Assembly (NCBI GenBank): GCA_030606165.1
Contig: JAUWGZ010000021.1
Span: forward strand, 1 to 17,190
Direction: 5' to 3'
DNA: 17,190 bases
Source: Dehalococcoidia bacterium
GTDB taxonomy: Bacteria > Chloroflexota > Dehalococcoidia > GIF9 > AB-539-J10
The notes under the pieces are model-generated. The model was not told the DNA's origin and made no database searches. It saw nothing but the letters and a program-made list of their open reading frames with translations. Below, piece after piece: positions 1 through 6,737 of the stretch. A program made the translations under genes and the position numbers. The stretch's first letter is position 1; the number at the start of each line of letters is the position of its first letter.

Positions 1-644
1 GGAAGCCTGGCGCCGCAGGACATAAAAGGATTAATTAAAATAGTAGTAAGCCTGTCTTTAGGGTTCTCTATGGTTCTGGTAGCCATAATACCAGGAATAT
101 TGCAACCAAAACCTAAAATCATGGGGATAAAAGACCTACCATGAAGCCCTACCTTGTGCATCACTCGATCCATGATGAAAGCAGCCCTGGCCATATAGCC
201 ACAATCTTCAAGCACTGCTATGGCGATGAATAAAAGGAATATCGGGGGGATAAAGATGAGCACCGAGCCTACACCACCTATAATGCCATCAGCGAGCAGA
301 GAGCCACCCCAGCCCCCAATCCCTAAAGCTAGCTCTCCTAACCGGCCAAAGCCGGCATCGATCCAGTCCATAAGGGGCACAGATAGCTTGAAAACGAATT
401 GAAACATGCCATACATTATAGCCAGGAATAGAGGAATACCCGCCCACCTGTTAACAACTACCTTATCAATCTTGTCCGAAAGAGTGATTCTCTCAATGGG
501 CGGTTTTTTCAGGACATCCTTGAGCAAACCACTAATGAAGCCATACCTGCCATCAGCAATTACTGTCTCAGCTTCATCGCCATAAATACTCCTCAGATGA
601 GCAAGACTTTGCTCGCTAGCTCGAAGGACGTTTTCACTATCCAT
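1..644 (-). CDS. feoB: FeoB membrane (permease) part, partial, separated from its GTPase domain
   Basis: This is the membrane half of the ferrous iron transporter FeoB; 214 codons are visible and the reading frame runs off the left edge. The translation begins MDSENVLRASEQ, passes through the region linking the G domain to the membrane part (IADGRYGFISGLLKD, RWAGIPLFLAIMYG), and reaches the Gate-type segment with FGCNIPGIMATRTIENPKDR and INPFMSCGARLP, which are signature FeoB sequences. The conserved Cys of GFGCN and of SCGAR are present. The ATG lies inside the end of the GTPase gene: the two overlap as ATGGATAG, in different frames, with an SD-like AAGGA 8 nt before the ATG. I therefore read it as a separately started but translationally coupled gene. 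A sequencing indel in one ordinary feoB would give the same picture, because the two halves join into a normal FeoB order after a +1 shift. Role: Fe(II) uptake across the cytoplasmic membrane. Confidence 0.85.
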   Translation of the reverse strand, partial: MDSENVLRASEQSLAHLRSIYGDEAETVIADGRYGFISGLLKDVLKKPPIERITLSDKIDKVVVNRWAGIPLFLAIMYGMFQFVFKLSVPLMDWIDAGFGRLGELALGIGGWGGSLLADGIIGGVGSVLIFIPPIFLLFIAIAVLEDCGYMARAAFIMDRVMHKVGLHGRSFIPMILGFGCNIPGIMATRTIENPKDRLTTILINPFMSCGARL

Positions 645-1320
645 GTTCCACTTCCTTGAATTTCCTAATTATTTCTTCATCCCTTTCCAATAGCTTTACC
701 GCCAACCACCTGGGAGAATACTTTGAGGAAAGCTCGCTCTGAGAGATGAGCTTCTCCAACTTGCTAATCTCTTCTTCTACTTCCCGCCCATATTCCACCT
801 TGAGCCCTTTTACCCGGGCTTTGTTCTCAGCTACCTTAACTATCTCATCGAATAGCTCCACAGTCCCTCGATTGCGATTGGCAACCATGGGCACCACCGG
901 AGCTCCGAGAAGACGAGATAACCCTTCAACATCAATGCGGTATTTTCTGGAGTCGGCTTCATCCATCATGTTAAGTGCTACTATCACCCACGCACCCATT
1001 TCCAGAAGCTGTATAACAAGATAAAGATTTCTCTCCAAATTTGAAGCATCTACAATGTCCACCACCACGTCTGGTTTTTCCTCCAGGATGAAGTTTCGGG
1101 CAATTACCTCGTCTGGAGAGTAGGCAGTAAGGCTGTAGACACCGGGGAGGTCCACTACCTTGATGCTATAACCATTGTAGCTACAACTCCCCTCCTTCTT
1201 TTCCACCGTCACCCCTGGCCAGTTTCCCACGTGCTGGCGGGCCCCAGTTAAATTGTTAAATACCGTGGTCTTGCCCGAATTGGGGTTTCCCGCTAATCCA
1301 ATAATAATCTCTTTAGCCAT
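637..1320 (-). CDS. feoB: FeoB N-terminal GTPase domain as a separate protein (227 aa)
   Basis: This is the cytosolic G-protein domain of FeoB, which controls Fe(II) transport. Motifs in order are G1 GNPNSGKTT (residues 11-19), the G2 Thr in PGVTVE (T38), G3 DLPG (57-60), G4 NMMD (117-120) and a G5-like VANRNRG (146-152). A short helical guanine-dissociation-inhibitor-like region (about 165-225) follows. A full FeoB is roughly 600-750 residues; this protein stops right after the domain, at EVEHG-stop, and the membrane part continues in another frame with an 8-base overlap. The start has a good SD (AAGGAAGGTG) just before it, and only one base separates it from the stop of the preceding feoA. 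It is part of the iron operon headed by the DtxR-type regulator. It may work as a two-part FeoB with the downstream product, or the split may be a frameshift. Confidence 0.9.
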   Translation of the reverse strand: MAKEIIIGLAGNPNSGKTTVFNNLTGARQHVGNWPGVTVEKKEGSCSYNGYSIKVVDLPGVYSLTAYSPDEVIARNFILEEKPDVVVDIVDASNLERNLYLVIQLLEMGAWVIVALNMMDEADSRKYRIDVEGLSRLLGAPVVPMVANRNRGTVELFDEIVKVAENKARVKGLKVEYGREVEEEISKLEKLISQSELSSKYSPRWLAVKLLERDEEIIRKFKEVEHG

Positions 1321-1321
1321 T

Positions 1322-1555
1322 TCACACCTTCCTTACTAGGATTCTTTGTGTCATGCCGTAGCCTAGAACCAGCCTCGACCCTCTGAGGTCTATAATAATT
1401 GGGCCTGGCCTCTGACTATTCATAACCCTGATGATGACCCCAGGAGTAAGTCCCATATCGGCAAGCCTCCTTTGAAGCCCCCAGCCAGCTCTAACATCAA
1501 CCACCTGGACTACCTCACCGGGGCTAACCATTGCTAAGGGCATAAGTTGATTCAT
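1322..1555 (-). CDS. feoA: FeoA-family protein, second copy in the operon (77 aa)
   Basis: This is a small SH3-like FeoA protein, a cytosolic accessory factor thought to bind FeoB. The usual FeoA features are visible: LRRLADMG-like text (QRRLADMGLTPG, residues 29-40), a stretch IIRVMNSQRPGPIIIDLRGSRLVLGYGMTQRILV typical of the beta-barrel core, and a length (77 aa) normal for the family. The ATG at 1555 sits 2 nt after the stop of the upstream feoA, and its SD (GAGGTG) lies inside the end of that gene, so the two are probably translated together. The sequence differs clearly from the neighbouring FeoA (SQRPGPIII versus RVAPLGDPVEV), so this is not a recent tandem duplication. Confidence 0.9.
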   Translation of the reverse strand: MNQLMPLAMVSPGEVVQVVDVRAGWGLQRRLADMGLTPGVIIRVMNSQRPGPIIIDLRGSRLVLGYGMTQRILVRKV

Positions 1556-1557
1556 AT

Positions 1558-1791
1558 CTATTTCACCTCAACCTCAATCTTAATTGCCTCTTCCTTGCGC
1601 AGTGATAAATGGTATCCTTTTATCCTAACCTCAACAGGGTCTCCCAAAGGGGCCACTCTTTCCATCTCTACCTCACTTCCCGAAACCAATCCCATGTCCA
1701 GAAGCCGTCGATGGATTCCCCCTCCACCACTGACCTTAACAATCCTGCCTTTTTCCTTAGGCTTTAACTCATTCAAAGGTTTCGTTGGCAT
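1558..1791 (-). CDS. feoA: FeoA-family protein, first copy in the operon (77 aa)
   Basis: This is a FeoA SH3-like domain protein with HRRLLDMGLVSGSEVEMERVAP and a C-terminal IKGYHLSLRKEEAIKIEVE, the region that in FeoA forms the last strands of the barrel. I chose the ATG at 1791 because AAGGAGG stands 7 nt upstream; the longer in-frame start at 1851 would add 20 residues that do not look like FeoA and would begin inside a putative operator. A Gly-rich turn (KVSGGGGIHRR) precedes the first helix. It is the first feo gene behind the regulator, with a 93-nt gap that holds a regulator-like site and a possible -10 (GATAAT, 1828-1833). Two FeoA genes before feoB are found in a number of anaerobes; whether one is specialised cannot be seen here. 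Confidence 0.9.
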   Translation of the reverse strand: MPTKPLNELKPKEKGRIVKVSGGGGIHRRLLDMGLVSGSEVEMERVAPLGDPVEVRIKGYHLSLRKEEAIKIEVEVK

Positions 1792-1840
1792 AGAGATACC
1801 TCCTTTATTCTCCAAATTTTTCTTAGCATTATCAAATTTT

Positions 1841-1856
1841 GTTAGTTTCATCTAAC
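1841..1856. promoter_or_regulatory. Second DtxR-type operator-like site before feoA
   Basis: GTTAGTTTCATCTAAC has the half-sites GTTAG and CTAAC separated by 6 bases, exactly the geometry of the perfect palindrome at the regulator's own promoter (GTTAG-ACATGT-CTAAC). It lies in the gap between the regulator gene and the first feoA, 8 bp upstream of a possible -10 GATAAT (minus strand, 1828-1833), roughly where a -35 would be. Binding of the iron-loaded regulator here could control an internal feo promoter. The centre is not palindromic, so affinity may be lower. Confidence 0.5.
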
Positions 1857-1884
1857 TTAATGGCACCAAATTTTTTTGCCGCTT

Positions 1885-2382
1885 TCACTTCCCTCTCCTC
1901 ACACTCCTTTCCAGGCACTCCTTGGGAAGTTGTCCATGTTCCAGATAATATTTATACCTCTTGGGAAAGTTAGGCTCTTCTAAAGGACATGCTTGTATAA
2001 ACTCTATGAACTTAATCATCCTTTCCAAACTGAGCGGGCTAATGACGTGCTCAATCTTGCAGGCATCTTCCTCCGCGGTTTCTTGGTTAATGCCCAGAGC
2101 TTGCGCAAAAAAACGGGTCAACGCCTTATGTCGGCGAAGCACATCGCGGGCAACCTTATCACCTTCAGGAGTGAGCTTTATGTGACCATATCTTTCATGC
2201 TCCACAAGCTCCTGTTCTGAGAGTTTTCTTAAGGCAGAGGTAACGCTGGGCATTGTAACTTTCAGTTTTCGGCTGATCTGACTTACCCTCACTACCTTCC
2301 CTTTTCCCCGAAGCATAGCCACCGCCTCAAGATAATCTTCCATACTAGCAGTCTGCTCTCTCTGCGCTTCTCGTTTTACCAT
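1885..2382 (-). CDS. DtxR/MntR-family metal-dependent transcriptional repressor (165 aa)
   Basis: This is a metal-responsive repressor, probably sensing Fe(II). A winged helix-turn-helix occupies about residues 14-75 (MEDYLEAVAMLRG, MPSVTSALRKLSEQELV, GHIKLTPEG), followed by a dimerisation helix region with RRHKAL and DACKIEHVIS. Candidate metal ligands by analogy with DtxR/MntR are D16, E19, H85, C108, E111 and H112. The Cys at 108 matches the DtxR (iron) type, while the Asp at 16 matches the MntR position, so the metal specificity is not certain from sequence. There is no C-terminal SH3 domain, which is MntR-like. The ATG at 2382 follows GGGAGG by 6 nt. It is the first gene of the feo operon, and its promoter is covered by a perfect palindrome, so it should repress itself and the iron uptake genes when metal is plentiful. 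Confidence 0.88.
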   Translation of the reverse strand: MVKREAQREQTASMEDYLEAVAMLRGKGKVVRVSQISRKLKVTMPSVTSALRKLSEQELVEHERYGHIKLTPEGDKVARDVLRRHKALTRFFAQALGINQETAEEDACKIEHVISPLSLERMIKFIEFIQACPLEEPNFPKRYKYYLEHGQLPKECLERSVRRGK

Positions 2383-2395
2383 TGCCTGCCTCCCG

Positions 2396-2419
2396 AATTG
2401 TTAGACATGTCTAACAATT
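2396..2419. promoter_or_regulatory. Perfect 24-bp palindromic operator of the DtxR-type regulator
   Basis: The core TTGTTAGACATGTCTAACAA (2398-2417) is a perfect inverted repeat, and two more pairs on each side extend it to 24 bp. It overlaps the last bases of the -10 element of the regulator/feo promoter and the expected transcription start, 13 bp upstream of the ATG. This is the classic placement for an autorepressor, and the size fits DtxR-family dimers. Confidence 0.85.
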
Positions 2420-2445
2420 TTAATGCAATTCATTTTCTCTGTCAA
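2417..2445 (-). promoter_or_regulatory. Promoter of the dtxR-feo operon
   Basis: On the minus strand, -35 TTGACA (2440-2445) and -10 TAAAAT (2417-2422) are separated by 17 bp. The -35 is the full consensus. The start site should fall near 2410, inside the palindromic operator. Confidence 0.85.
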
Positions 2446-2487
2446 ATTTTTTGGGGCTTTTGCAAAGTAAAGAAAGTTTTATTATGG

Positions 2488-2560
2488 TCGGGGTGAGAGG
2501 ATTTGAACCTCCGACCTCATGGTCCCAAACCATGCGCGCTAGCCGCTGCGCCACACCCCG
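2488..2560 (-). tRNA. tRNA-Pro (anticodon UGG)
   Basis: On the minus strand a full cloverleaf is visible. The acceptor stem is CGGGGTG/CACCCCG with discriminator A, the D arm is GCGC...GCGC, and the anticodon stem CATGG/CCATG has loop TTTGGGA (anticodon TGG). The T arm is GGAGG-TTCAAAT-CCTCT. CCA is not encoded (the next bases are CCA-like only in part). It lies between the end of the por operon and the dtxR promoter, on the same strand as both. Confidence 0.95.
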
Positions 2561-2571
2561 AAGTGTTAAGA

Positions 2572-2601
2572 ATTATAATGCGAAAAAGACATTTAACGCA
2601 A
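2572..2601 (-). promoter_or_regulatory. Probable promoter of tRNA-Pro
   Basis: On the minus strand, a consensus -10 TATAAT (2572-2577) lies 11 bp before the tRNA 5' end, with a partial -35 TTGCGT (2596-2601) at 18-bp spacing. I see no convincing hairpin-plus-U terminator between the upstream operon's last stop and this promoter, so read-through into the tRNA is also possible. Confidence 0.6.
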
Positions 2602-2677
2602 TTAGCCTGTTGGCTGTCCGTGGGCTGCGCATTGCTATTTGGCGAAGATGCCGAGTCCTTGAAAATATCTCTGGACA

Positions 2678-3307
2678 CTAAAGTTTTCCAGCAAGGTAGT
2701 CATCAACGGAAAAACCGTCGAAAACCACAAAATCGGTTTCGGAGGGAATCTTGCCTGTGGGACATAAATCAAAACAAGCCTGGCAGGTGAGGCAGGCCCT
2801 GGCTTTTTCCGGGAAAAACGCCGCCCGCCGCTCTATTCCCCTTCCGACAAAGCCTATAGCATGTTCCCCGACAACCTCATCACAGTAGCGTACACATTGT
2901 CCGCAAAGAATACATCTCGTTGGCTTCGCTCTGAAGCGAGATTCAAATCTATGGATATTCGCACCATATTCTTTAGCCAGTTTCTTTATTTGCCCAGCGA
3001 CCTCTCCATCGACCATTGTCGTCGGCGCAACTAATTCAATGATAACCTTTCGAATCTTATCTATCCTGGGAGAGCGTGTCCTCACTACTAATCCTTGTTC
3101 CACAGGATAGCCACAGGAAGCTACTATTCGAACTCTCCCTTTTCTTTCTACCTCCACACTGCAAATTCGACAGGCACCGTAAGGCTTCAGTTTCTCGTGA
3201 TAACACAGTGTTGATATCTCTATGCCTGCCTCTTTCGCTGCCTCCAATACTGTCATTCCTTCCTTGGCATTGACTTCTTTCCCGTCTATTTGCAGAGTTA
3301 TTGTCAT
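2678..3307 (-). CDS. HoxU/NuoG-N-like iron-sulfur subunit lacking the His-Cys3 cluster (209 aa)
   Basis: This is an electron-transfer subunit resembling the N-terminal part of complex I NuoG, HoxU and [FeFe]-hydrogenase electron modules. An N-terminal 2Fe-2S ferredoxin fold has C35, C46, C49 and C65. Two CxxCxxCxxxC 4Fe-4S motifs follow: C132/135/138/142 (CILCGQCVRYC) and C172/175/178/182 (CLTCQACFDLCPTG). Between them, where HoxU and NuoG normally carry a His plus three Cys for another 4Fe-4S centre, the stretch 90-128 (IELVAPTTMVDGEVAG and onward) has no Cys, so that centre is absent. The protein ends at residue 209, before any H-cluster or molybdopterin domain. It is the last gene of the por-nuo operon. 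Its SD (AGAGGT) lies in the end of the nuoF-like gene, 6 nt away. It probably passes electrons between the POR ferredoxin subunit and the NuoF-like flavoprotein. Confidence 0.85.
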   Translation of the reverse strand: MTITLQIDGKEVNAKEGMTVLEAAKEAGIEISTLCYHEKLKPYGACRICSVEVERKGRVRIVASCGYPVEQGLVVRTRSPRIDKIRKVIIELVAPTTMVDGEVAGQIKKLAKEYGANIHRFESRFRAKPTRCILCGQCVRYCDEVVGEHAIGFVGRGIERRAAFFPEKARACLTCQACFDLCPTGKIPSETDFVVFDGFSVDDYLAGKL

Positions 3308-3313
3308 TGCTAT

Positions 3314-5245
3314 TTACCTCTTCTTCTCACGGATAGCCTTGGTCCCGGGGGCTGGAGGTGGAGGCAGAGGCTCTCCCGAAATTCTCCTTACTGCGCTAAA
3401 GCGAGGCGGGCAGACCTCAAAACAGGTATTGCACTTAATGCACTTCTCCTGTTCAATCCAGTGGATTATGCCTTTGCCACCGTGAATTGCTTCGGTAGGG
3501 CAATTCTTGAAGCAAATCATACAGGCGGTACATTTCTCAGGGTCAATATAGTAAGAAGTGAGAGCTTTACAAGCTTTTGCTGGGCAGCGCTTCTCCTTTA
3601 TATGAGCCTCATATTCATCCCTGAAGTATTTCAAAGTGGTAAGGGCAGGGTTGGCGGCGGTGGTGCCCAGGGCACACAGGGAAGCATCCTGCATCACCTC
3701 AGCTATATCTTCAATCGCCTCTATATCCCCTTCTTGTCCTTTCCCTTCACAAATATCAGTCAAAATCTCCCGAAGCATCCTCAATCCTTCACGACAGGGG
3801 ATGCACTTCCCACAAGATTCTTCGCAGCAAAAACTGATGAAATACCTTGCTGTGTCCACCATACAGGTATCCTCATCCATAACCACCGTACCCCCGGAGC
3901 CCATCATAGAACCAAGTTTAGTGAGTTCATCAAAATCAATCGGCGTGTCTAGATGCTGCTCGGGAATTACCCCTCCAGAAGGGCCTCCAGTCTGGACCGC
4001 TTTAAATTTCTTACCCTTCGGTATCCCACCACCAATGTCGTAGATTAGCCGCCTTAAGGTCATGCCCATAGGCACTTCCACAAGTCCAGTGTTATTTACT
4101 TTGCCCACTAAGGAGAAGATTTTGGTCCCCTTGCTCCTATCTGTGCCAATGGAATTAAACCACTCAGCTCCTTTATTGATAATAGGGGGGACATTTGCCC
4201 ACGTCTCCACATTGTTTAAACATGATGGTCTTCCCTTTATCCCGCTTACCGCAGTATGGATGTATTTCATCTTTGGTTCGCCCACTTTTCCCTCGATGGC
4301 ACTCATAAGGGCTGTTGACTCCCCAGAGACGAATGCCCCTGCCCCAAGGTGGACCTTGACCTTAAAATCAAACCCAGAGCCGAGGATGTTTTCTCCTAAA
4401 AATCCATACTCCTCGGCCTGCTTTACAGCTTGAATGGCATTTTCATATGCTATGGGATATTCCTGTCGCACATAAATAAAACCTTCCTGTGACCCTATGG
4501 CATAGGCACCAATAACAAGCCCTTCCAATACGCCATGTGGATTTCCTTCCATGAGAGACCTATCCATATATGCCCCGGGGTCTCCTTCATCGCAATTAAC
4601 AATTACATATTTGGGTTCCCCGGGGGCATTCCTCGTCGTCTCCCACTTTATTCCTGTGGGAAATCCTCCTCCCCCCCTGCCCCTCAGATTAGATTTCTTT
4701 ATCTCCTCCAAAACCTGCGCGGGAGTCATTTGGAGCAAAGCCCGGGATAATGCACTATATCCGCCAAGGGCTATGTAGTCATCTATGTATCTGGGATTTA
4801 TGTACCTGTTATTCCCAAATACGATGCGCATTTGATTTTTATAGAAGGAGATGTCAGATTCCTTCGCTCCCTTTTTACCCGTGGTAGGATCTGTATAGAG
4901 AAGTCGCTCTACGAGTTCCCTTTTGACTAATGTTGTGGAAATTATCTCGGGGACGTCGTCAGGTTTGACGTTCACATAGTAAATCCCCTCAGGGAAAATG
5001 ATAACAACTGGCTCTCTCTCACAAAATCCTTGACATCCAGTCTCCCTGATATCTACCTTATTCTCCAAGCCAGCATGCCTTATCTCATCCTTAAATCTTT
5101 TACAAACGTCCACACTTCCACGGCTTTGTCCACAGACTGACATTGTGCATATGCTAATGATAAGCTTATTGGGATCTCTCTTCGATAAAATCCCCTTTCT
5201 CAATTGTCCAAGCCCTTCCGGGGAGGAAATTCTTTTACTCGTCAT
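3314..5245 (-). CDS. NuoF/HndC/HydB-like NADH-binding FMN Fe-S flavoprotein (643 aa)
   Basis: This is the NAD(P)H-oxidising or -forming flavoprotein subunit. Domains in order are: an N-terminal thioredoxin-like 2Fe-2S domain (C33, C38, C71, C75); the NADH/FMN domain with LRGRGGGGFPTGIKWE (187-202) and VNCDEGDPGAYMDRS (216-230); the SLBB-like middle region (about 375-440); the NuoF 4Fe-4S centre C478/C481/C484 with C524; and a C-terminal 2x4Fe-4S ferredoxin domain (C572/575/578/582 and C602/605/608/612). A Pro-rich tail (PLPPPPAPG) follows. This fused layout is that of HndC/HydB of NAD(P)-linked and electron-bifurcating complexes, not of plain complex I NuoF. Here it lies between nuoE-like and hoxU-like genes and behind porGDAB, with no hydrogenase in view. 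It most likely exchanges electrons between the 2-oxoacid oxidoreductase or ferredoxin and NAD(H). Confidence 0.92.
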   Translation of the reverse strand: MTSKRISSPEGLGQLRKGILSKRDPNKLIISICTMSVCGQSRGSVDVCKRFKDEIRHAGLENKVDIRETGCQGFCEREPVVIIFPEGIYYVNVKPDDVPEIISTTLVKRELVERLLYTDPTTGKKGAKESDISFYKNQMRIVFGNNRYINPRYIDDYIALGGYSALSRALLQMTPAQVLEEIKKSNLRGRGGGGFPTGIKWETTRNAPGEPKYVIVNCDEGDPGAYMDRSLMEGNPHGVLEGLVIGAYAIGSQEGFIYVRQEYPIAYENAIQAVKQAEEYGFLGENILGSGFDFKVKVHLGAGAFVSGESTALMSAIEGKVGEPKMKYIHTAVSGIKGRPSCLNNVETWANVPPIINKGAEWFNSIGTDRSKGTKIFSLVGKVNNTGLVEVPMGMTLRRLIYDIGGGIPKGKKFKAVQTGGPSGGVIPEQHLDTPIDFDELTKLGSMMGSGGTVVMDEDTCMVDTARYFISFCCEESCGKCIPCREGLRMLREILTDICEGKGQEGDIEAIEDIAEVMQDASLCALGTTAANPALTTLKYFRDEYEAHIKEKRCPAKACKALTSYYIDPEKCTACMICFKNCPTEAIHGGKGIIHWIEQEKCIKCNTCFEVCPPRFSAVRRISGEPLPPPPAPGTKAIREKKR

Positions 5246-5254
5246 ATGTTCCTT

Positions 5255-5740
5255 CTATTTAGCCGATTCAAATATTTTCCTGAGGTCTGAAGGCGAAGGC
5301 TTTGTATGATATTTCTCATCTACTACAACCACAGGACCCATGGCACAACAGCCAAGACAATTGACCGTTTCTAAAGTAAAACGCATATCCTCGGAGGTCT
5401 CATGCGGCTTCATACCAAGCATGGCTGAGATTGTATCCAGAAGCCTTGGCGAGCCACGCACCTGGCATGCTGTGCCCAGACATACCTTGATAATATGACG
5501 ACCTCTGGGCATAAGGCTGAAAGCCTTGTAGTAACTTGCGATTTGATAAACTTGGGTGATAGGTACTTCTAATTGCTCGCTTACCTCCGTTAATACTTCC
5601 CGGGACAACCACCCAAACATGCTTTGTAAATCCAAAAGGATTTGAATTAGCATATCTTTATCCCTTTGATAGCTTCCTACAGTTTTGCTTACTGCTCTGG
5701 AAACCTTCGTCAATTTTGGGCTCTTTGTTTTTGAAACCAT
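5255..5740 (-). CDS. NuoE-like 2Fe-2S subunit (161 aa)
   Basis: This is a thioredoxin-like [2Fe-2S] subunit partnering the NuoF-type flavoprotein. Its length is normal for NuoE/HndA. A helical N-terminal half (VLTEVSEQLEVPITQVYQIASYY) is followed by the ferredoxin fold with C87-x4-C92 (KVCLGTACQVRGS) and C128-x3-C132 (VNCLGCCAMGPVV), the family's ligand pattern. The ATG at 5740 is preceded by AAGGTG, and 17 nt separate it from the stop of porB. The following nuoF-like gene begins 9 nt after its stop. Together with the two downstream genes it forms a complete NADH-side electron module inside the por operon. Confidence 0.92.
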   Translation of the reverse strand: MVSKTKSPKLTKVSRAVSKTVGSYQRDKDMLIQILLDLQSMFGWLSREVLTEVSEQLEVPITQVYQIASYYKAFSLMPRGRHIIKVCLGTACQVRGSPRLLDTISAMLGMKPHETSEDMRFTLETVNCLGCCAMGPVVVVDEKYHTKPSPSDLRKIFESAK

Positions 5741-5757
5741 CGTTTTTGCACCTTAAT

Positions 5758-6693
5758 TCACAAAGGCGAAGCTGCCACCTTCTCTTTGAGCTTGGCATAA
5801 TCCTCGTTTACCATTTCCTGGATTCTTTGAATCTGCTCACCCGTCAAATGTCGGTATCGTCCTTGTAGCTTCAGGTATTCCTCAATAGGCTTAAGTTTAG
5901 GTGGGTCGGCATTCAGTCTGTAGCGTCCATACTCTATTTCGTAAAGAGGGAAGATACCCGTCTGCACAGCGAGTTGACCTATTTCAATAGCTAAATCGCT
6001 CCTGTATCTCCAGCCTGTAGGGCAAGGAGATAGGATATGGATATAGGCCGGGCCTTTAAGCTCTGCCCCCTTCCTAACCTTTTTCATTAAATCAAAGCGG
6101 TAGCTGGGACAGGCTGTTGCCACATAAGGTATATCGTGAGCAGCAGCAATAGCGGCCATATTTTTCTTCCGGGTAACCTGTCCCATGCTAAATTTCCCTG
6201 CTGGAGCCGTGGTAGTCGAAGCTCCGTAGGGCGTGGCACTCGACCTTTGGATTCCTGTGTTCATATAGGCTTCATTATCAAGGCAAATATATATGAAATC
6301 ATGGCCTCTTTCGAACGCCCCGGACAGGGCCTGAATTCCTATATCGCTGGTGGCGCCGTCCCCGCCCATAGCAACACATATAAGATCCCTTTCAGGCATC
6401 CTGCCCTTTTTCACCAAAATCTTTAGGCCTGCTTCTATGCCCGAGATTTCAGCAGCAGTATTTTCGAAAAGCGTATGCATCCAGGGGATTCGCCAGGAGG
6501 TATAAGGAAGCGGCGTGGTGGTTACTTCGTCACATCCTGTAGCCATAGCCATTATCACATTCTCTCCCAGGGCTTTCATAGCAAGCCTGATTGCTAAAGC
6601 TTCCCCACAGCCAATGCAGAAACTATGTCCTTCAGCAAGGAACTCCTTGGTAGTTACCAGTTTTTCCCCAAATCTTACGGTTTTCGTTTCCAT
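5758..6693 (-). CDS. porB: 2-oxoacid (pyruvate):ferredoxin oxidoreductase beta subunit (311 aa)
   Basis: This is the thiamine diphosphate and 4Fe-4S subunit of a four-subunit pyruvate-type oxidoreductase. The ThDP motif is GGDGATSDIG (110-119) with the distal NEAYMNTG (140-147). The proximal cluster Cys are C26 and C29 (FCIGCGE), C54 (ATGCDE) and, by family pattern, C223 (SPCPTGW). TSWRIPWMHTLFENTAA is typical of pyruvate-type PorB. It catalyses the CoA-dependent oxidative decarboxylation of pyruvate (or a similar 2-oxoacid) to acyl-CoA, giving electrons to the ferredoxin subunit. The ATG is preceded by GGGAGAAGG. Pyruvate rather than 2-oxoglutarate is favoured by the PorB-like text and the separate delta ferredoxin gene, but substrate cannot be proved by reading. 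Confidence 0.92.
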   Translation of the reverse strand: METKTVRFGEKLVTTKEFLAEGHSFCIGCGEALAIRLAMKALGENVIMAMATGCDEVTTTPLPYTSWRIPWMHTLFENTAAEISGIEAGLKILVKKGRMPERDLICVAMGGDGATSDIGIQALSGAFERGHDFIYICLDNEAYMNTGIQRSSATPYGASTTTAPAGKFSMGQVTRKKNMAAIAAAHDIPYVATACPSYRFDLMKKVRKGAELKGPAYIHILSPCPTGWRYRSDLAIEIGQLAVQTGIFPLYEIEYGRYRLNADPPKLKPIEEYLKLQGRYRHLTGEQIQRIQEMVNEDYAKLKEKVAASPL

Positions 6694-6737
6694 TTCTTAC
6701 CTTCTCCCGATTGCTGGCAGATGACAGCTTTCAGCTA

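Noticed and set aside
220..402. Plus-strand ORF opposite feoB
   Set aside because: It is antisense to a clearly conserved FeoB membrane segment and has no start signal or known domain.
1792..1851. Longer start for the first feoA (MKLTKFDNAKK...)
   Set aside because: The extra 20 residues are not FeoA-like, would start inside the operator-like site, and a much better SD precedes the ATG at 1791.
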